Positions 33,557 through 42,158 of a DNA stretch of 59,843 nt are shown in pieces (position 1 is the first letter of the stretch; each line of letters starts with the position of its first letter). A model generated the notes under the pieces. The model made no database searches. It had not been told where the DNA came from and worked only from the letters and a program-made list of their open reading frames with translations. A program made the translations under genes and the position numbers. This DNA comes from Acidobacteria bacterium RIFCSPLOWO2_12_FULL_68_19 (GTDB lineage: Bacteria > Acidobacteriota > Vicinamibacteria > Vicinamibacterales > UBA2999). Location of the stretch: contig MELF01000003.1 in the NCBI GenBank assembly GCA_001767525.1, positions 1 to 59,843 of the forward strand, in the 5' to 3' direction.

Positions 33557-36022
33557 ATGCGGCGCCTCCTGCGCAGTCTGGCGCTCGTTCTCGTCGTCCT
33601 GCTCGCGGCGGCCGCCGCCCTCGTCTTGTGGGGACGCGCCGCACTTCGCGGCAGTCTTCCCCAGATCGACGGCGAACGGCGCGTCGCCGGTCTGTCGGCG
33701 CCCGCCGAGGTCACGCGCGATCGGCTCGGCGTACCGACCGTTCGCGCCGCCACCCGTGCGGACCTGGCGCGGGCAACCGGTTTCCTGCACGCCCAGGATC
33801 GCTTCTTCCAGATGGACCTGGCCCGCCGCCGCGCCGCGGGCGAGGTCTCCGCGCTCGTCGGCCCGCGGGCGCTGGCGCTCGATCGGGAGATTCGTCTTCA
33901 CCGGTTTCGCGCCGTGGCTCGCCGCGCGGTGGGTCTGCTCGGCGCGGCCGACCGTGAGATGGTCGAGGCCTACACCGCCGGCGTGAACGCGGGACTCCAG
34001 ACGCTCGGCGCGTCGCCGTTCGAGTACCTCGTCCTGCGCCAGGCGCCGGCGCCATGGACGCCGGAGGACACGGTGCTCGTGATCCTGTCGATGTACGTCA
34101 CGCTGCAGGACACCGACGGCTCGTACGAAGCGACGCTGGCCACCATGCACGACGTGCTGCCGGCGGCGATGGTGGCGCTGCTCGCGCCGGACGGCTCCGA
34201 GTGGGACGCGCCGCTCGTCGGGCCGGCGTTCGCCGTGCCGCCCATTCCCGGCCCTGACGTGTACGACCTTCGGGCGAGGCGACGCGGAAGACCGCAACCC
34301 CCACCCCCCAACGCCCAACGCCCAACTCTCGAACGGATCGAGTCGAAGTTGGGAGTTGGAAATTGGGGGTTGGGAGTTGACGACGGCCGTGAGCGCGAGG
34401 CGATTGGCAGTAACAGCTTTGCCGTCGCCACTCCGCTCACCACCGTTGGCGGGGCGCTCCTCGCCAATGACATGCACCTCAGCATCAGGGTGCCGAACAC
34501 GTGGTACCGCCTGTCGATCGAGTGGCCGGACGGGTCGGCCCCAGGCGCGCCGAACCGGGTGACCGGCGTGACGCTGCCTGGCGTGCCCGCGATTGTGGCG
34601 GGCAGCAACGGCCATGTGGCGTGGGGGTTCACGAACACGTACGCCGACTGGAGCGACATTGTGCTGCTCGAGGTCGATCCGTCACGTCCACACGCGTACC
34701 GGACGCCTGAGGGATGGCGCGAGTTCGAACGGCACGAGGAAGTGATCGAGATTGCCGGCCAGCCGCCGCAGCGATACGACGTGCTGTGGACGATCTGGGG
34801 GCCAGTGCTCGGGCCCGATCATCGTGGGCGCCCGCGCGCGTATCGCTGGGTGGCGCACGCCGCCGACCGACTGGCCGCCGCGATTGCCCCGATGGAGTCG
34901 GCGCGCACGCTCGGCGACGGGTTCGAGCAGGCGAACGGCGTCGGCGCACCGGGCCAGAACGTCATCGTCGTCGAGCGCGACGGCCGGATTGGCTGGACCG
35001 TGTACGGGTCGATTCCGCGCCGCGTCGGCCTCGACGGACGGATCCCGGCGTCGTGGGCCGACGGCACGCGCGGCTGGCGCGGGTGGCTGGAGGACGGGGA
35101 GTATCCCAGCGTGACCGACCCGCCGAACGGCCGGCTCTGGACCGCCAATGCCCGGGTCGTGGGCGGCGAGATGCTGGCGGCGCTCGGCGACGGCAGCTAC
35201 GAAATCGGATCGCGCGCCCACATCATCCGGGAACGGCTGATGGCGCGCGACCGCTTTTCACCGCGCGATCTGCTCGAGATCCAGCTCGACACGCGCGCCG
35301 ATTTCCTGGCGCGCTGGCGGACGCTCGTGCTGGACACGCTCACGCCGGAGGCAACCAGGGGGAACGCCGATCGCGCGCTGTTCAGAGACATCCTCGAACG
35401 AGAGTGGTCGGGGCACGCCGCGCCCGATTCGGCCGCCTACCGTCTGACCCGGGCGTTCCGCCAACTGATCTCGGACCGCATCGTCGCGTTCGTCCTGGTC
35501 GAGTGTTACGAGGCGGATCCCGCCTTCGACTACAGGGCCGTCCGGCGGCGCGATGCGGCGATCTGGCGGCTCGCCACCGAACAGCCGCCGCACCTGCTTG
35601 ACCAGCGGTACGCCGCCTGGCGCGACATGCTGCTCGAGGCGGTGGATGACACGATCGCGCAGGCGATGCGCGGCCGGCGCGGGACGCTCAGGGACCGGGT
35701 CTGGTCGGAATACAACGAGGTGGCGTACCGGCATCCGTTGTCGGCCGCCGTCCCGTTCATCGGAGGGTGGCTCGATATGCCGCGGGCGACGGTGCCGGGC
35801 GACCTCTACACGCCGCGCGTGCACTGGGGGGCGATCGGCGCCTCCGAGCGCATGATCGTCTCACCAGGGCGCGAGGCCGAGGGCATCATGCAGATGCCGA
35901 CGGGCCAGAGCGGCCACCCGCTCTCGCCGTTCTACGCGAACTCGCATCCCTCCTGGCTCGCCGGCGACCCGACGCCGTTTCTGCCGGGCCCGGCGCTCCA
36001 CACGCTGAGGCTGGTCCCCTGA
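33557..36022 (+). CDS. penicillin acylase family N-terminal-nucleophile hydrolase
   Basis: 821-residue precursor. A membrane anchor or signal (LLRSLALVLVVLLAAAAALVLWG) is followed by the alpha-chain (FLHAQDRFFQMDLARR). The autocleavage site is AIG-SNSFAV with catalytic Ser285. The beta-chain includes LANDMHLSIRVPNTWY, GVPAIVAGSNGHVAWGFTNTYADWSD and PTGQSGHPLSPFYANSH. Members cleave amides such as penicillins or N-acyl-homoserine lactones; substrate unknown here. Residues ~249-275, in the linker excised during maturation, are encoded by a CCCAAC hairpin. ATG 33557 is the first in-frame start. Confidence 0.92.
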   Translation: MRRLLRSLALVLVVLLAAAAALVLWGRAALRGSLPQIDGERRVAGLSAPAEVTRDRLGVPTVRAATRADLARATGFLHAQDRFFQMDLARRRAAGEVSALVGPRALALDREIRLHRFRAVARRAVGLLGAADREMVEAYTAGVNAGLQTLGASPFEYLVLRQAPAPWTPEDTVLVILSMYVTLQDTDGSYEATLATMHDVLPAAMVALLAPDGSEWDAPLVGPAFAVPPIPGPDVYDLRARRRGRPQPPPPNAQRPTLERIESKLGVGNWGLGVDDGREREAIGSNSFAVATPLTTVGGALLANDMHLSIRVPNTWYRLSIEWPDGSAPGAPNRVTGVTLPGVPAIVAGSNGHVAWGFTNTYADWSDIVLLEVDPSRPHAYRTPEGWREFERHEEVIEIAGQPPQRYDVLWTIWGPVLGPDHRGRPRAYRWVAHAADRLAAAIAPMESARTLGDGFEQANGVGAPGQNVIVVERDGRIGWTVYGSIPRRVGLDGRIPASWADGTRGWRGWLEDGEYPSVTDPPNGRLWTANARVVGGEMLAALGDGSYEIGSRAHIIRERLMARDRFSPRDLLEIQLDTRADFLARWRTLVLDTLTPEATRGNADRALFRDILEREWSGHAAPDSAAYRLTRAFRQLISDRIVAFVLVECYEADPAFDYRAVRRRDAAIWRLATEQPPHLLDQRYAAWRDMLLEAVDDTIAQAMRGRRGTLRDRVWSEYNEVAYRHPLSAAVPFIGGWLDMPRATVPGDLYTPRVHWGAIGASERMIVSPGREAEGIMQMPTGQSGHPLSPFYANSHPSWLAGDPTPFLPGPALHTLRLVP
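34301..34379. repeat. CCCAAC heptamer hairpin, copy 3, inside a coding sequence
   Basis: CCCAACGCCCAACGCCCAAC on the left and TTGGGAGTTGG...GGGTTGGGAGTT on the right. It is in frame within the penicillin-acylase-like gene (residues ~249-275, PPPPNAQRPTLERI...), ~30 nt before the codon of catalytic Ser285. Confidence 0.85.
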
Positions 36023-36112
36023 CGGCTACCGGCTACCAGCTACCGGCTACCAGCTACCGGCTACCACCTACCAGCTACCGCCTACCACCTACCGGCTACC
36101 AGCTACCACCTA
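36023..36112 (-). repeat. TAGSNGG heptamer array, copy 5 (about 13 units)
   Basis: Read on the minus strand it is an unbroken array: TAGGTGG, TAGCTGG, TAGCCGG, TAGGTGG, TAGGCGG, TAGCTGG, TAGGTGG, TAGCCGG, TAGCTGG, TAGCCGG, TAGCTGG, TAGCCGG, TAGCCG. The first TAG is the purK stop codon. It fills the whole 87-nt gap to the converging penicillin-acylase-like gene. Confidence 0.92.
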
Positions 36113-37279
36113 GATCAGCAGCGCGTCGCGCGCGGCGATGACCCGTTCCTGCGCCTGCTGCACGGTTGGCGCCGCGGCGGTCAGGTGTCCCATCTTGCGT
36201 CCTGGGCGCGGCTCCGTCTTGCCGTAGAGATGCAGCTTCACCTCCGGGAAGCGGCACGCGACGGCCCAGTTCGGCTCGCCTCCGATCCAGAGGTCGCCCA
36301 GCAGGTTGGCCATCGCGGCGGGGCGCGGAATCTCGGCCGAGCCGAGCGGCAGTCCGCAAATCGCCCGTACCTGCTGCTCGAACTGGCTCGTGACGGCGGC
36401 ATCGATCGTGAGATGCCCGGAGTCGTGCGGCCGGGGCGTCAGCTCGTTGACGAGCAGATCGCCGTCTGAGCCGACGAAGAACTCGACGCACAGCACGCCG
36501 ACGTATTGCAGCTCCTCGAGGATCGTGCTCGTGATCTCCGAGGCCCGGTCCGCGACGGCGGGCGTGACGGCGGCCGGTACCGTCGTCAGGTCGAGCACGT
36601 GATTGCAGTGGCGGTTCTCGAACGCCTGGAACTGCACGATCGATCCATCGAGGCCCCGCGAGGCGACGATCGAGATTTCCGCCTGCAGGCTGATGAACTT
36701 CTCGACGACCGCTTCCTGGTGGCCGATGGCGGTCCAGATGTGCTCGACGTCGGCGGGCGTCATCGCCTTGTGCTGCCCTTGACCGTCGTAACCGTACGCG
36801 GCGGTCTTGATGACGGCGGGGGTCCCGACGCGGGCGACGGCATCCCAGAGCTCGTCGAGGGTCGCCGCTGCGGCAAACGGCGCCGTCGGCACCCCGCGGT
36901 CGGCGAGGAACGTCTTCTCGCGCGCGCGCTGCTGCGCGGTGTGGAGCGCCATCGCCGACGGGCGCACCGGCACGAGCGCCTCGACCGCGTCGATGGCGTC
37001 GATCGGAACGTTTTCGAACTCGAACGTCACGACGTCCACGCCGCGCGCGAAGGTGCGGAGCGCGTCCAGGTCCTCGTAGGACGCCGTCACTTCGACGTCG
37101 GCGATCTGGCCGGCTGGCGAGTTGTCATCGGGGGAAAACGAATGGACGCGGTAGCCCATCCGCCGGGCGGCGATGGCGAACATGCGGCCCAGGTGGCCGC
37201 CTCCAAGGACTCCCAGCACGGCGCCCGGCGCAATCACGCGCGCGTGGCTGCCGAAACCGTGAGGCGAGGGCCGGCTCAC
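36110..37279 (-). CDS. purK: 5-(carboxyamino)imidazole ribonucleotide synthase
   Basis: 389-residue ATP-grasp enzyme that makes N5-CAIR from AIR, ATP and bicarbonate in purine synthesis. N-terminal [20 protein letters not shown], then [14 protein letters not shown] (ATP-grasp loop), [18 protein letters not shown], and [20 protein letters not shown] 37279 overlaps the purE stop by 4 nt. The stop codon is the first TAG of a heptamer array. Confidence 0.95.
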   Translation of the reverse strand: MSRPSPHGFGSHARVIAPGAVLGVLGGGHLGRMFAIAARRMGYRVHSFSPDDNSPAGQIADVEVTASYEDLDALRTFARGVDVVTFEFENVPIDAIDAVEALVPVRPSAMALHTAQQRAREKTFLADRGVPTAPFAAAATLDELWDAVARVGTPAVIKTAAYGYDGQGQHKAMTPADVEHIWTAIGHQEAVVEKFISLQAEISIVASRGLDGSIVQFQAFENRHCNHVLDLTTVPAAVTPAVADRASEITSTILEELQYVGVLCVEFFVGSDGDLLVNELTPRPHDSGHLTIDAAVTSQFEQQVRAICGLPLGSAEIPRPAAMANLLGDLWIGGEPNWAVACRFPEVKLHLYGKTEPRPGRKMGHLTAAAPTVQQAQERVIAARDALLI

Positions 37280-37758
37280 GGCAGATGTTCCTGGCGCACC
37301 TTCTCGGTCTGCTCGTCCCGAAATGCGCGAAGCTTCGCCCGCAGCTCGGGACGCGAGTTCGACAGGATGGCGACGGCGAGCAGGGCGGCGTTGATCGCGC
37401 CCGCCTTTCCAATCGCCAGCGTGCCGACGGGGACGCCCCCGGGCATCTGAACGGTCGACAGCAGCGAGTCGAGCCCTTGGAGCACGCTTGGCAGCGGCAC
37501 GCCCAGCACCGGCACGACCGTGTGGGCGGCGATCACGCCCGCCAGGTGCGCCGCGCCGCCGGCGCCGGCAATGATCACCTCGAGGCCCCGCGCTTCGGCG
37601 CCGCCCGCGAACTCAGCCGCCTCAACGGGCGTCCGGTGCGCCGACAGGACGCGGCGCTCCTGCGCGACGCCAAAGCGGTCGAGCATCTCGGAGGCGTGCT
37701 TCATCATCTCCCAGTCGGAGGATGAGCCCATCACCACCGCTACCAGGGGCTGTGCCAT
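37276..37758 (-). CDS. purE: 5-(carboxyamino)imidazole ribonucleotide mutase
   Basis: 160 residues, class I Pur[53 protein letters not shown] and [20 protein letters not shown]. It converts the PurK product to CAIR. First gene of a purE-purK pair. On the minus strand a TACAAT box ends 12 nt before the ATG, suggesting a very short 5' leader; a -35 at standard spacing is not clear. Confidence 0.95.
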   Translation of the reverse strand: MAQPLVAVVMGSSSDWEMMKHASEMLDRFGVAQERRVLSAHRTPVEAAEFAGGAEARGLEVIIAGAGGAAHLAGVIAAHTVVPVLGVPLPSVLQGLDSLLSTVQMPGGVPVGTLAIGKAGAINAALLAVAILSNSRPELRAKLRAFRDEQTEKVRQEHLP

Positions 37759-38034
37759 CGGAAAGCGAAAATTGTACCTTACCCTGGTCGTGGCAATAGG
37801 ACTTGCGTGGGATACCTCCGCGGCAGAAACGGCGTATGCGGGACCGCGCCCTCGTTCCGCTCGTCGGTCCAGGCGCGCTGCGGTCAGCGGGCGGTCGCCG
37901 CCCGCCGGCCTCTATCGTCTCCCGATACTGAAGGCGCAGGTCGTACGCAGAATCTGCCGCGTCTGAAGCACTCCAGGAGCGAGATTGCTGCCACCCTCCG
38001 GGGCTGGATCAACGATTTTCCAGGGGATCCCGCC
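37759..38034. other. intergenic upstream of the first coiled-coil gene
   Basis: No gene seen. It holds the purE promoter region on the minus strand (TACAAT near 37771-37776), a GC-rich inverted repeat near 37880-37905, and from ~37930 a stretch similar to the region before the second coiled-coil gene (CGTACGCAGAA then TGCCGC in both). Confidence 0.5.
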
Positions 38035-38050
38035 TGGCAGGCGTCGTGCG
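38035..38050 (+). promoter_or_regulatory. sigma-54-like promoter, copy 1
   Basis: TGGCAGGCGTCGTGCG has GG and GC separated by exactly 10 nt, the -24/-12 spacing of sigma-54 promoters (consensus TGGCAC-N5-TTGC). The same motif stands before the paralogous gene (39892). It lies 64 nt upstream of ATG 38115. Confidence 0.45.
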
Positions 38051-38114
38051 TCTCCTTGCGGCCGGCACGTTTGAGGATGCCCCTCGGACGACGGTATGCT
38101 GGGGAGGTGACGAG

Positions 38115-38369
38115 ATGGCCGGTGGAGCGCTCAGGCTCGAAGAACGCATTTCTCATGTGGAGGGGCAGGTGAACGAGCTGTCACTGCGGCTCTCCGGGGT
38201 GGAGGCGGCCATCCGCCATCTCGAGCAGCGGACCGACGCGCGCTTCGATGCCGTCGACAGGCGCTTCGAAGTACTGGACGCGAAGATGTCCCGCCAGTTC
38301 ACGTGGCTCGTCGGGATCCAGATCACGACGCTCATCGCGATCGTCGCTGCCTTGCTTTCGCGCGGATAG
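38115..38369 (+). CDS. small coiled-coil protein with C-terminal membrane anchor (copy 1)
   Basis: 84 residues. RLEERISHVEGQVNELSLRLSGVEAAIRHL forms heptads, repeated by RFDAVDRRFEVLDAKM. One membrane segment (WLVGIQITTLIAIVAALL) ends the chain with only Ser-Arg-Gly after it, so it is tail-anchored. ATG 38115 has GGGGAGG 7 nt upstream. It is paralogous to 39970-40200. Function unknown; similar small proteins are common and unassigned. Confidence 0.75.
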   Translation: MAGGALRLEERISHVEGQVNELSLRLSGVEAAIRHLEQRTDARFDAVDRRFEVLDAKMSRQFTWLVGIQITTLIAIVAALLSRG

Positions 38370-38387
38370 ACACACCCGCCACGTCAG

Positions 38388-38512
38388 CACCGTCGCACCG
38401 TCCTCGCACCGTCGCACCCTCGCACCGTCCTCGCACCGTCGCACCCTCGCACCGTCGGACGCACCGTCGCACCGTCGCACCCTCGCACCGTCGCACCCTC
38501 GGATCGTCCCAC
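38388..38512. repeat. CGCACC short-period array
   Basis: About 125 nt of CGCACCGT/CGCACCCT/CGTCCTCGCACC units, period roughly 8 with phase slips. It fills the gap between the coiled-coil gene and the converging icd stop. It is not an inverted repeat, unlike the other arrays. Confidence 0.85.
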
Positions 38513-38519
38513 CATCCAC

Positions 38520-39743
38520 CTACACCGTCACCCTCATCCTCTTCCGCAGCTCCGCGTCGATCGCGCCCATGAACTCGTCGGTCGCCAGGTACGGGTGATC
38601 CGGCCCGATCAGCGTGGCGAGGTCCTTCGTCATGCGACCCGACTCGACGACGGCGACGCAGACCTGCTCCAGCGTCTGGGCGAATTCGACGACCTCCGGC
38701 GTGTCGTCGAACTTGCCGCGGTACTGCAGGCCCCGCGTCCACGCATAGATCGACGCGATCGGGTTGGTCGACGTCGGCTTCCCCTGCTGGTGCAGCCGGT
38801 AGTGCCGCGTGACGGTGCCGTGCGCCGCCTCCGCCTCCACCGCCTTGCCGTCGGGCGACATCAGCACGGAGGTCATCAGGCCGAGCGAGCCGTACCCCTG
38901 TGCGACCGTGTCGGACTGCACGTCGCCGTCGTAGTTCTTGCACGCCCACAGGTAGCCGCCGGTCCACTTCAGGTTCGAGGCGACCATGTCGTCGATGAGG
39001 CGGTGCTCGTAGGTGAGACGCCTGGCTTCGAAGGCCGAGCGGAATTCGGCGTCGAACACCCGTTGGAACGTCTCCTTGAACGTGCCGTCGTACGCCTTCA
39101 GGATGGTGTTCTTCGTGGACAGGTAGACCGGGTAGTTCCGGCCGAGCGCGTAGGTGAAGCACGCCCGGGCAAACCCTTCAATGGACGACTCCAGGTTGAA
39201 CATCCCCATGGCGATGCCGCCGCCCTTGGCCTTGATCACCTCGCGCACGATCGGCTCGCCGCCGCCCTCCGGGGTCCAGCTGATCGTGATCGTGCCCGGG
39301 CCGGGAAAGCGGAAATCCTGCGCGCGGTACTGATCGCCGAACCCGTGGCGCGCGACCACCACCGGCTTGTCCCAGTGCGGGACGATGCGCGGCACGTTGC
39401 GGCAGACGATCGGCTCGCGGAAGATCGTGCCGTCGAGGATGTTGCGGATCGTCCCGTTCGGCGAGCGCCACATCTGCTTGAGGTTGAACTCCTTGACCCG
39501 CGCCTCGTCCGGCGTGATCGTCGCGCACTTCACGCCGACGCCGTACGTCCTCGTCGCCTCGGCGGCCTCGACGGTGATCCGGTCGTCCGTCTTGTCGCGC
39601 GACTGCACCGACAGGTCGTAGTACTTCAGGTCGATATCGAGGTACGGCAGGATCAGCGTCTCGCGGATCTTCTGCCAGATGACGCGCGTCATCTCGTCTC
39701 CGTCGATCTCCACGACGGGGTTCTTCACGGTGATCTTGGTCAT
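38520..39743 (-). CDS. icd: NADP-dependent isocitrate dehydrogenase
   Basis: 407 residues, dimeric type II (eukaryote-like) [22 protein letters not shown] at the start, [22 protein letters not shown] (isocitrate-binding S/N), [38 protein letters not shown] and [11 protein letters not shown]. It produces 2-oxoglutarate and NADPH in the TCA cycle. AGGAG lies 6 nt before ATG 39743. Confidence 0.96.
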   Translation of the reverse strand: MTKITVKNPVVEIDGDEMTRVIWQKIRETLILPYLDIDLKYYDLSVQSRDKTDDRITVEAAEATRTYGVGVKCATITPDEARVKEFNLKQMWRSPNGTIRNILDGTIFREPIVCRNVPRIVPHWDKPVVVARHGFGDQYRAQDFRFPGPGTITISWTPEGGGEPIVREVIKAKGGGIAMGMFNLESSIEGFARACFTYALGRNYPVYLSTKNTILKAYDGTFKETFQRVFDAEFRSAFEARRLTYEHRLIDDMVASNLKWTGGYLWACKNYDGDVQSDTVAQGYGSLGLMTSVLMSPDGKAVEAEAAHGTVTRHYRLHQQGKPTSTNPIASIYAWTRGLQYRGKFDDTPEVVEFAQTLEQVCVAVVESGRMTKDLATLIGPDHPYLATDEFMGAIDAELRKRMRVTV

Positions 39744-39891
39744 TCGGGCTCCTGGAACCGTAGGGCGGTACGCGATCCTCTCGACTCTATCGCAAGTTCA
39801 GCGTACGCAGAACGTGCCGCATCCGGCGCGCTGGCAGTGGCAATTCCTGCGTACTTCGTTCGCGGGCTGGCCGAATTCCTGGAATTCCGCA

Positions 39892-39907
39892 TGGCAGGCA
39901 TCGTGCG
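39892..39907 (+). promoter_or_regulatory. sigma-54-like promoter, copy 2
   Basis: TGGCAGGCATCGTGCG matches copy 1 at 15 of 16 positions with the same GG-N10-GC spacing and lies 62 nt upstream of ATG 39970. The surrounding ~150 nt also resemble copy 1, including GACGACGGTATGCTG just before the SD. Confidence 0.45.
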
Positions 39908-39969
39908 TCTCTTGAACAAGCCCGGTTTGGTGATGCACGAGTGACGACGGTATGCTGAAGGAGGCGGAG

Positions 39970-40200
39970 ATGCCTGCTGTGGAGGAGCGGATCGCTCACC
40001 TCGAGGGGCAAGTAGGCGAGGTGTCCCAGGCACTGGTGGACCTGAGAGCGGCAATCCGCCATCTCGAGCAGCGTTTCGACGCGCTCGAGGACAAGATGTC
40101 GCGCCAGTTCATGTGGATTGTCGGCATCCAGATGACCACGCTGCTGGCCATCATCACTATGCTGGGCGCTATCGTCGTCACGCTCCTCTCACGGACCTGA
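39970..40200 (+). CDS. small coiled-coil protein with C-terminal membrane anchor (copy 2)
   Basis: 76 residues. [20 protein letters not shown] and [20 protein letters not shown] align with copy 1; the membrane anchor is [27 protein letters not shown] is 5 nt before ATG 39970. The 3' end overlaps the converging symporter gene by 23 nt. Confidence 0.75.
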   Translation: MPAVEERIAHLEGQVGEVSQALVDLRAAIRHLEQRFDALEDKMSRQFMWIVGIQMTTLLAIITMLGAIVVTLLSRT

Positions 40201-41881
40201 GGGTCCGGTCAGCCGCGCTCACCAGCATTCCCACGATCACCACCACGGTCGCGCCAATCACGTTGTGCCAGAGGAACGCGACGTTGGTGAAGCTCGCCGC
40301 CCAGGCGACCGATGCCATCCCCCCGACCAGTCCGACGAAGGCACCGGCGCCCGTCGCGCCCGGGAATCCGACCGCCAGGATGAACACACCGAGGATCGAC
40401 CCGTAGAAGAACGACCCGAAGCGGTTGACGACCTCGATGAGCGAGCCGAGCTCGGCCGCCCAGATCGCCACGGCGCTGGCAAACAGCCCCCAGAACCCGG
40501 TGGCGAGCCGCGAAACGCGCAGGTAATGGCGGTCGCTCGCCTCGCGGCGCACGAACCGCCGGTAGAAGTCGATGACCGTGGCCGTGGAGAGCGCCGCCAG
40601 CTCGGCCGAGATTGTCGACATGGCCGCGGCGAAGATCGCCGCGACGAGCAGCCCGACGAGGCCGACCGGCAGGTGCGTCGTGACGAAGGTCGGGAACACA
40701 TAGTTCACGTCGTTGTAGGCGGCGTCGCCGGTCGCCTCGCGCACGAGCGTCAGCGCCTCGGTCCGAATCGCGCGCGCCTCCGCTTCGCGCGCCTGGAAGG
40801 CCCGCGCCGCCTCCGCGGTGCGTGCCGCGTCGCCGGCCGCGTCCGCCCTCGCAAGGGCCACGCCGGCCTCGCGCCGGGCCGAGGTCGCCGCGCCGAACCG
40901 GCGTTCGAGCGACGCGTACTCGGCCGCCCGCGGACCTTCGCGCAGCTCGCGCTCGTGGACCCGGTTGAACAGCATCGGCGACGGCGTGAACAGATAGAAC
41001 ACGAACACGAACACGCCGACGAGCAGCACGAGCGCCTGGAGCGGAATCTTCCAGTACGCGCTCATCAGCAGCGACTCCCGCGCCTCGTCCACCGACCGGG
41101 CGGTCAGGTACCGCTGCACCTGGCTCTGGTCGGTGCCGAAGTACGAGCAGAACAGGAAGAGCGCCGCAATCGTCCCCGACCAGAACGTATACGGGTTCGA
41201 CAGGTCGAACGTGAAATCGAACGTCTGGAGGCGGCCGGTCGCGCCGGCGAGCCGGAGTGCCTGGGGAATGCCGACCTCCGCCGGCAGGGCGAGGACGAGG
41301 GCGACCAGCACGGCCGCGAGGCCGGCCACGATGAGCACCATCTGCTTGACGTCGGTCCACGTCACTGCCTGCACCCCGCCGAACATGGTGTAGAGGGCGG
41401 TCGGCAGCGCAATGAGCAGCACCGTGCCGGTCACGCTCGTCCCCATGACGACGGCGAGCACCACCGCGGGCGCCGAGATGACCACGCCGAGCGACATGCT
41501 GCGGGAGAGCAGGAACAGGAAGCTCGTGAACGCCCGCGTCTTCGCGTCGAATCGCCGTTCGAGGTACTCGTACGCGGTGTACACCCGCGCGTCGTGGAAG
41601 AACGGGACGAGCGTCACCGACAGGACGATCATCGCGATCGGCAGCGCGTAGTAGAACTGCAGGAAGCGCATCCCGTCGGCGTATCCCTGGCCGGTGGTGC
41701 CGATCATCGTGATGGCGCTCAACTGCGTCGCCATCACCGACAGCCCCACCGCCCACCACGGCAGGCTGCGGCTCGCGAGGAAGTACCCCTCGATTTCGTG
41801 GCTTCGCTTGGTGAGCCGCAGGCCGTCCCAGACGATCCACACGAGATAGATCGCGACGATCGCCCAGTCGATCGCGTGCAT
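40178..41881 (-). CDS. sodium:solute symporter family protein
   Basis: 567-residue multi-pass transporter. Typical SSS motifs: [64 protein letters not shown] and [16 protein letters not shown] soluble, Ala/Arg/Glu-rich insertion of ~85 residues (40700-40975) interrupts the membrane region and is likely a coiled coil. Substrate unknown. ATG 41881; upstream is a GAAC-type repeat and then a 31-residue membrane peptide gene on the same strand. Confidence 0.9.
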   Translation of the reverse strand: MHAIDWAIVAIYLVWIVWDGLRLTKRSHEIEGYFLASRSLPWWAVGLSVMATQLSAITMIGTTGQGYADGMRFLQFYYALPIAMIVLSVTLVPFFHDARVYTAYEYLERRFDAKTRAFTSFLFLLSRSMSLGVVISAPAVVLAVVMGTSVTGTVLLIALPTALYTMFGGVQAVTWTDVKQMVLIVAGLAAVLVALVLALPAEVGIPQALRLAGATGRLQTFDFTFDLSNPYTFWSGTIAALFLFCSYFGTDQSQVQRYLTARSVDEARESLLMSAYWKIPLQALVLLVGVFVFVFYLFTPSPMLFNRVHERELREGPRAAEYASLERRFGAATSARREAGVALARADAAGDAARTAEAARAFQAREAEARAIRTEALTLVREATGDAAYNDVNYVFPTFVTTHLPVGLVGLLVAAIFAAAMSTISAELAALSTATVIDFYRRFVRREASDRHYLRVSRLATGFWGLFASAVAIWAAELGSLIEVVNRFGSFFYGSILGVFILAVGFPGATGAGAFVGLVGGMASVAWAASFTNVAFLWHNVIGATVVVIVGMLVSAADRTLRSVRGA

Positions 41882-41908
41882 CTACGACATTCCTCCGTGG
41901 TGAGGATC

Positions 41909-42057
41909 GTTCACGCTTCTCCGTTCTTCCTTCTGTGTTCGTGTTCACGTTCGCGGTGCCCCGTCACGGTCGAGCCCGAGGAACCCCGAACAGAAAACCT
42001 CGAATCCCGAGCCGAACCAGAACGCGAACCGGGAAGCGAGAAGCCAGAAGCGTGAAC
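41909..42057. repeat. GAAC-type hairpin element, short copy 3
   Basis: GTTCACGCTTCT (41909-41920) and AGAAGCGTGAAC (42046-42057) are perfect 12-bp arms. Inner sequence repeats GAAC/GAGCC units. It lacks the outer TATTCACGAA ends of copies 1 and 2. Confidence 0.78.
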
Positions 42058-42062
42058 GACAC

Positions 42063-42158
42063 TCATCGGGAGAAGTATTCCTGGAACAGGTACAGCGCGA
42101 GGAGCGCGGCGGCCCAGAGGACGATCACGCGGGCGTAGTGGCGGCGGGGGTCGGTCAC
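42063..42158 (-). CDS. 31-residue membrane peptide coupled to argH
   Basis: GTG 42158 overlaps the argH stop (GTGA) and the frame ends at TGA 42065-42063. The product has a basic N-terminus (MTDPRRHYARV), one membrane span (VIVLWAAALLALYLF) and a short tail (QEYFSR). Translational coupling, the regular topology and its place upstream of a sodium symporter suggest a real small protein, perhaps an accessory of the transporter. No family is recognised. Confidence 0.6.
   Translation of the reverse strand: MTDPRRHYARVIVLWAAALLALYLFQEYFSR

Noticed and set aside
36023-36112. CRISPR array
   Set aside because: The heptamer arrays have no spacers, units of only 7 nt and no cas genes nearby.
37790-37808. 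Sigma-54 promoter TGGCAATAGGACTTGC upstream of the first coiled-coil gene
   Set aside because: GG-GC spacing is 11 nt, and the motif is not repeated before the paralogue.
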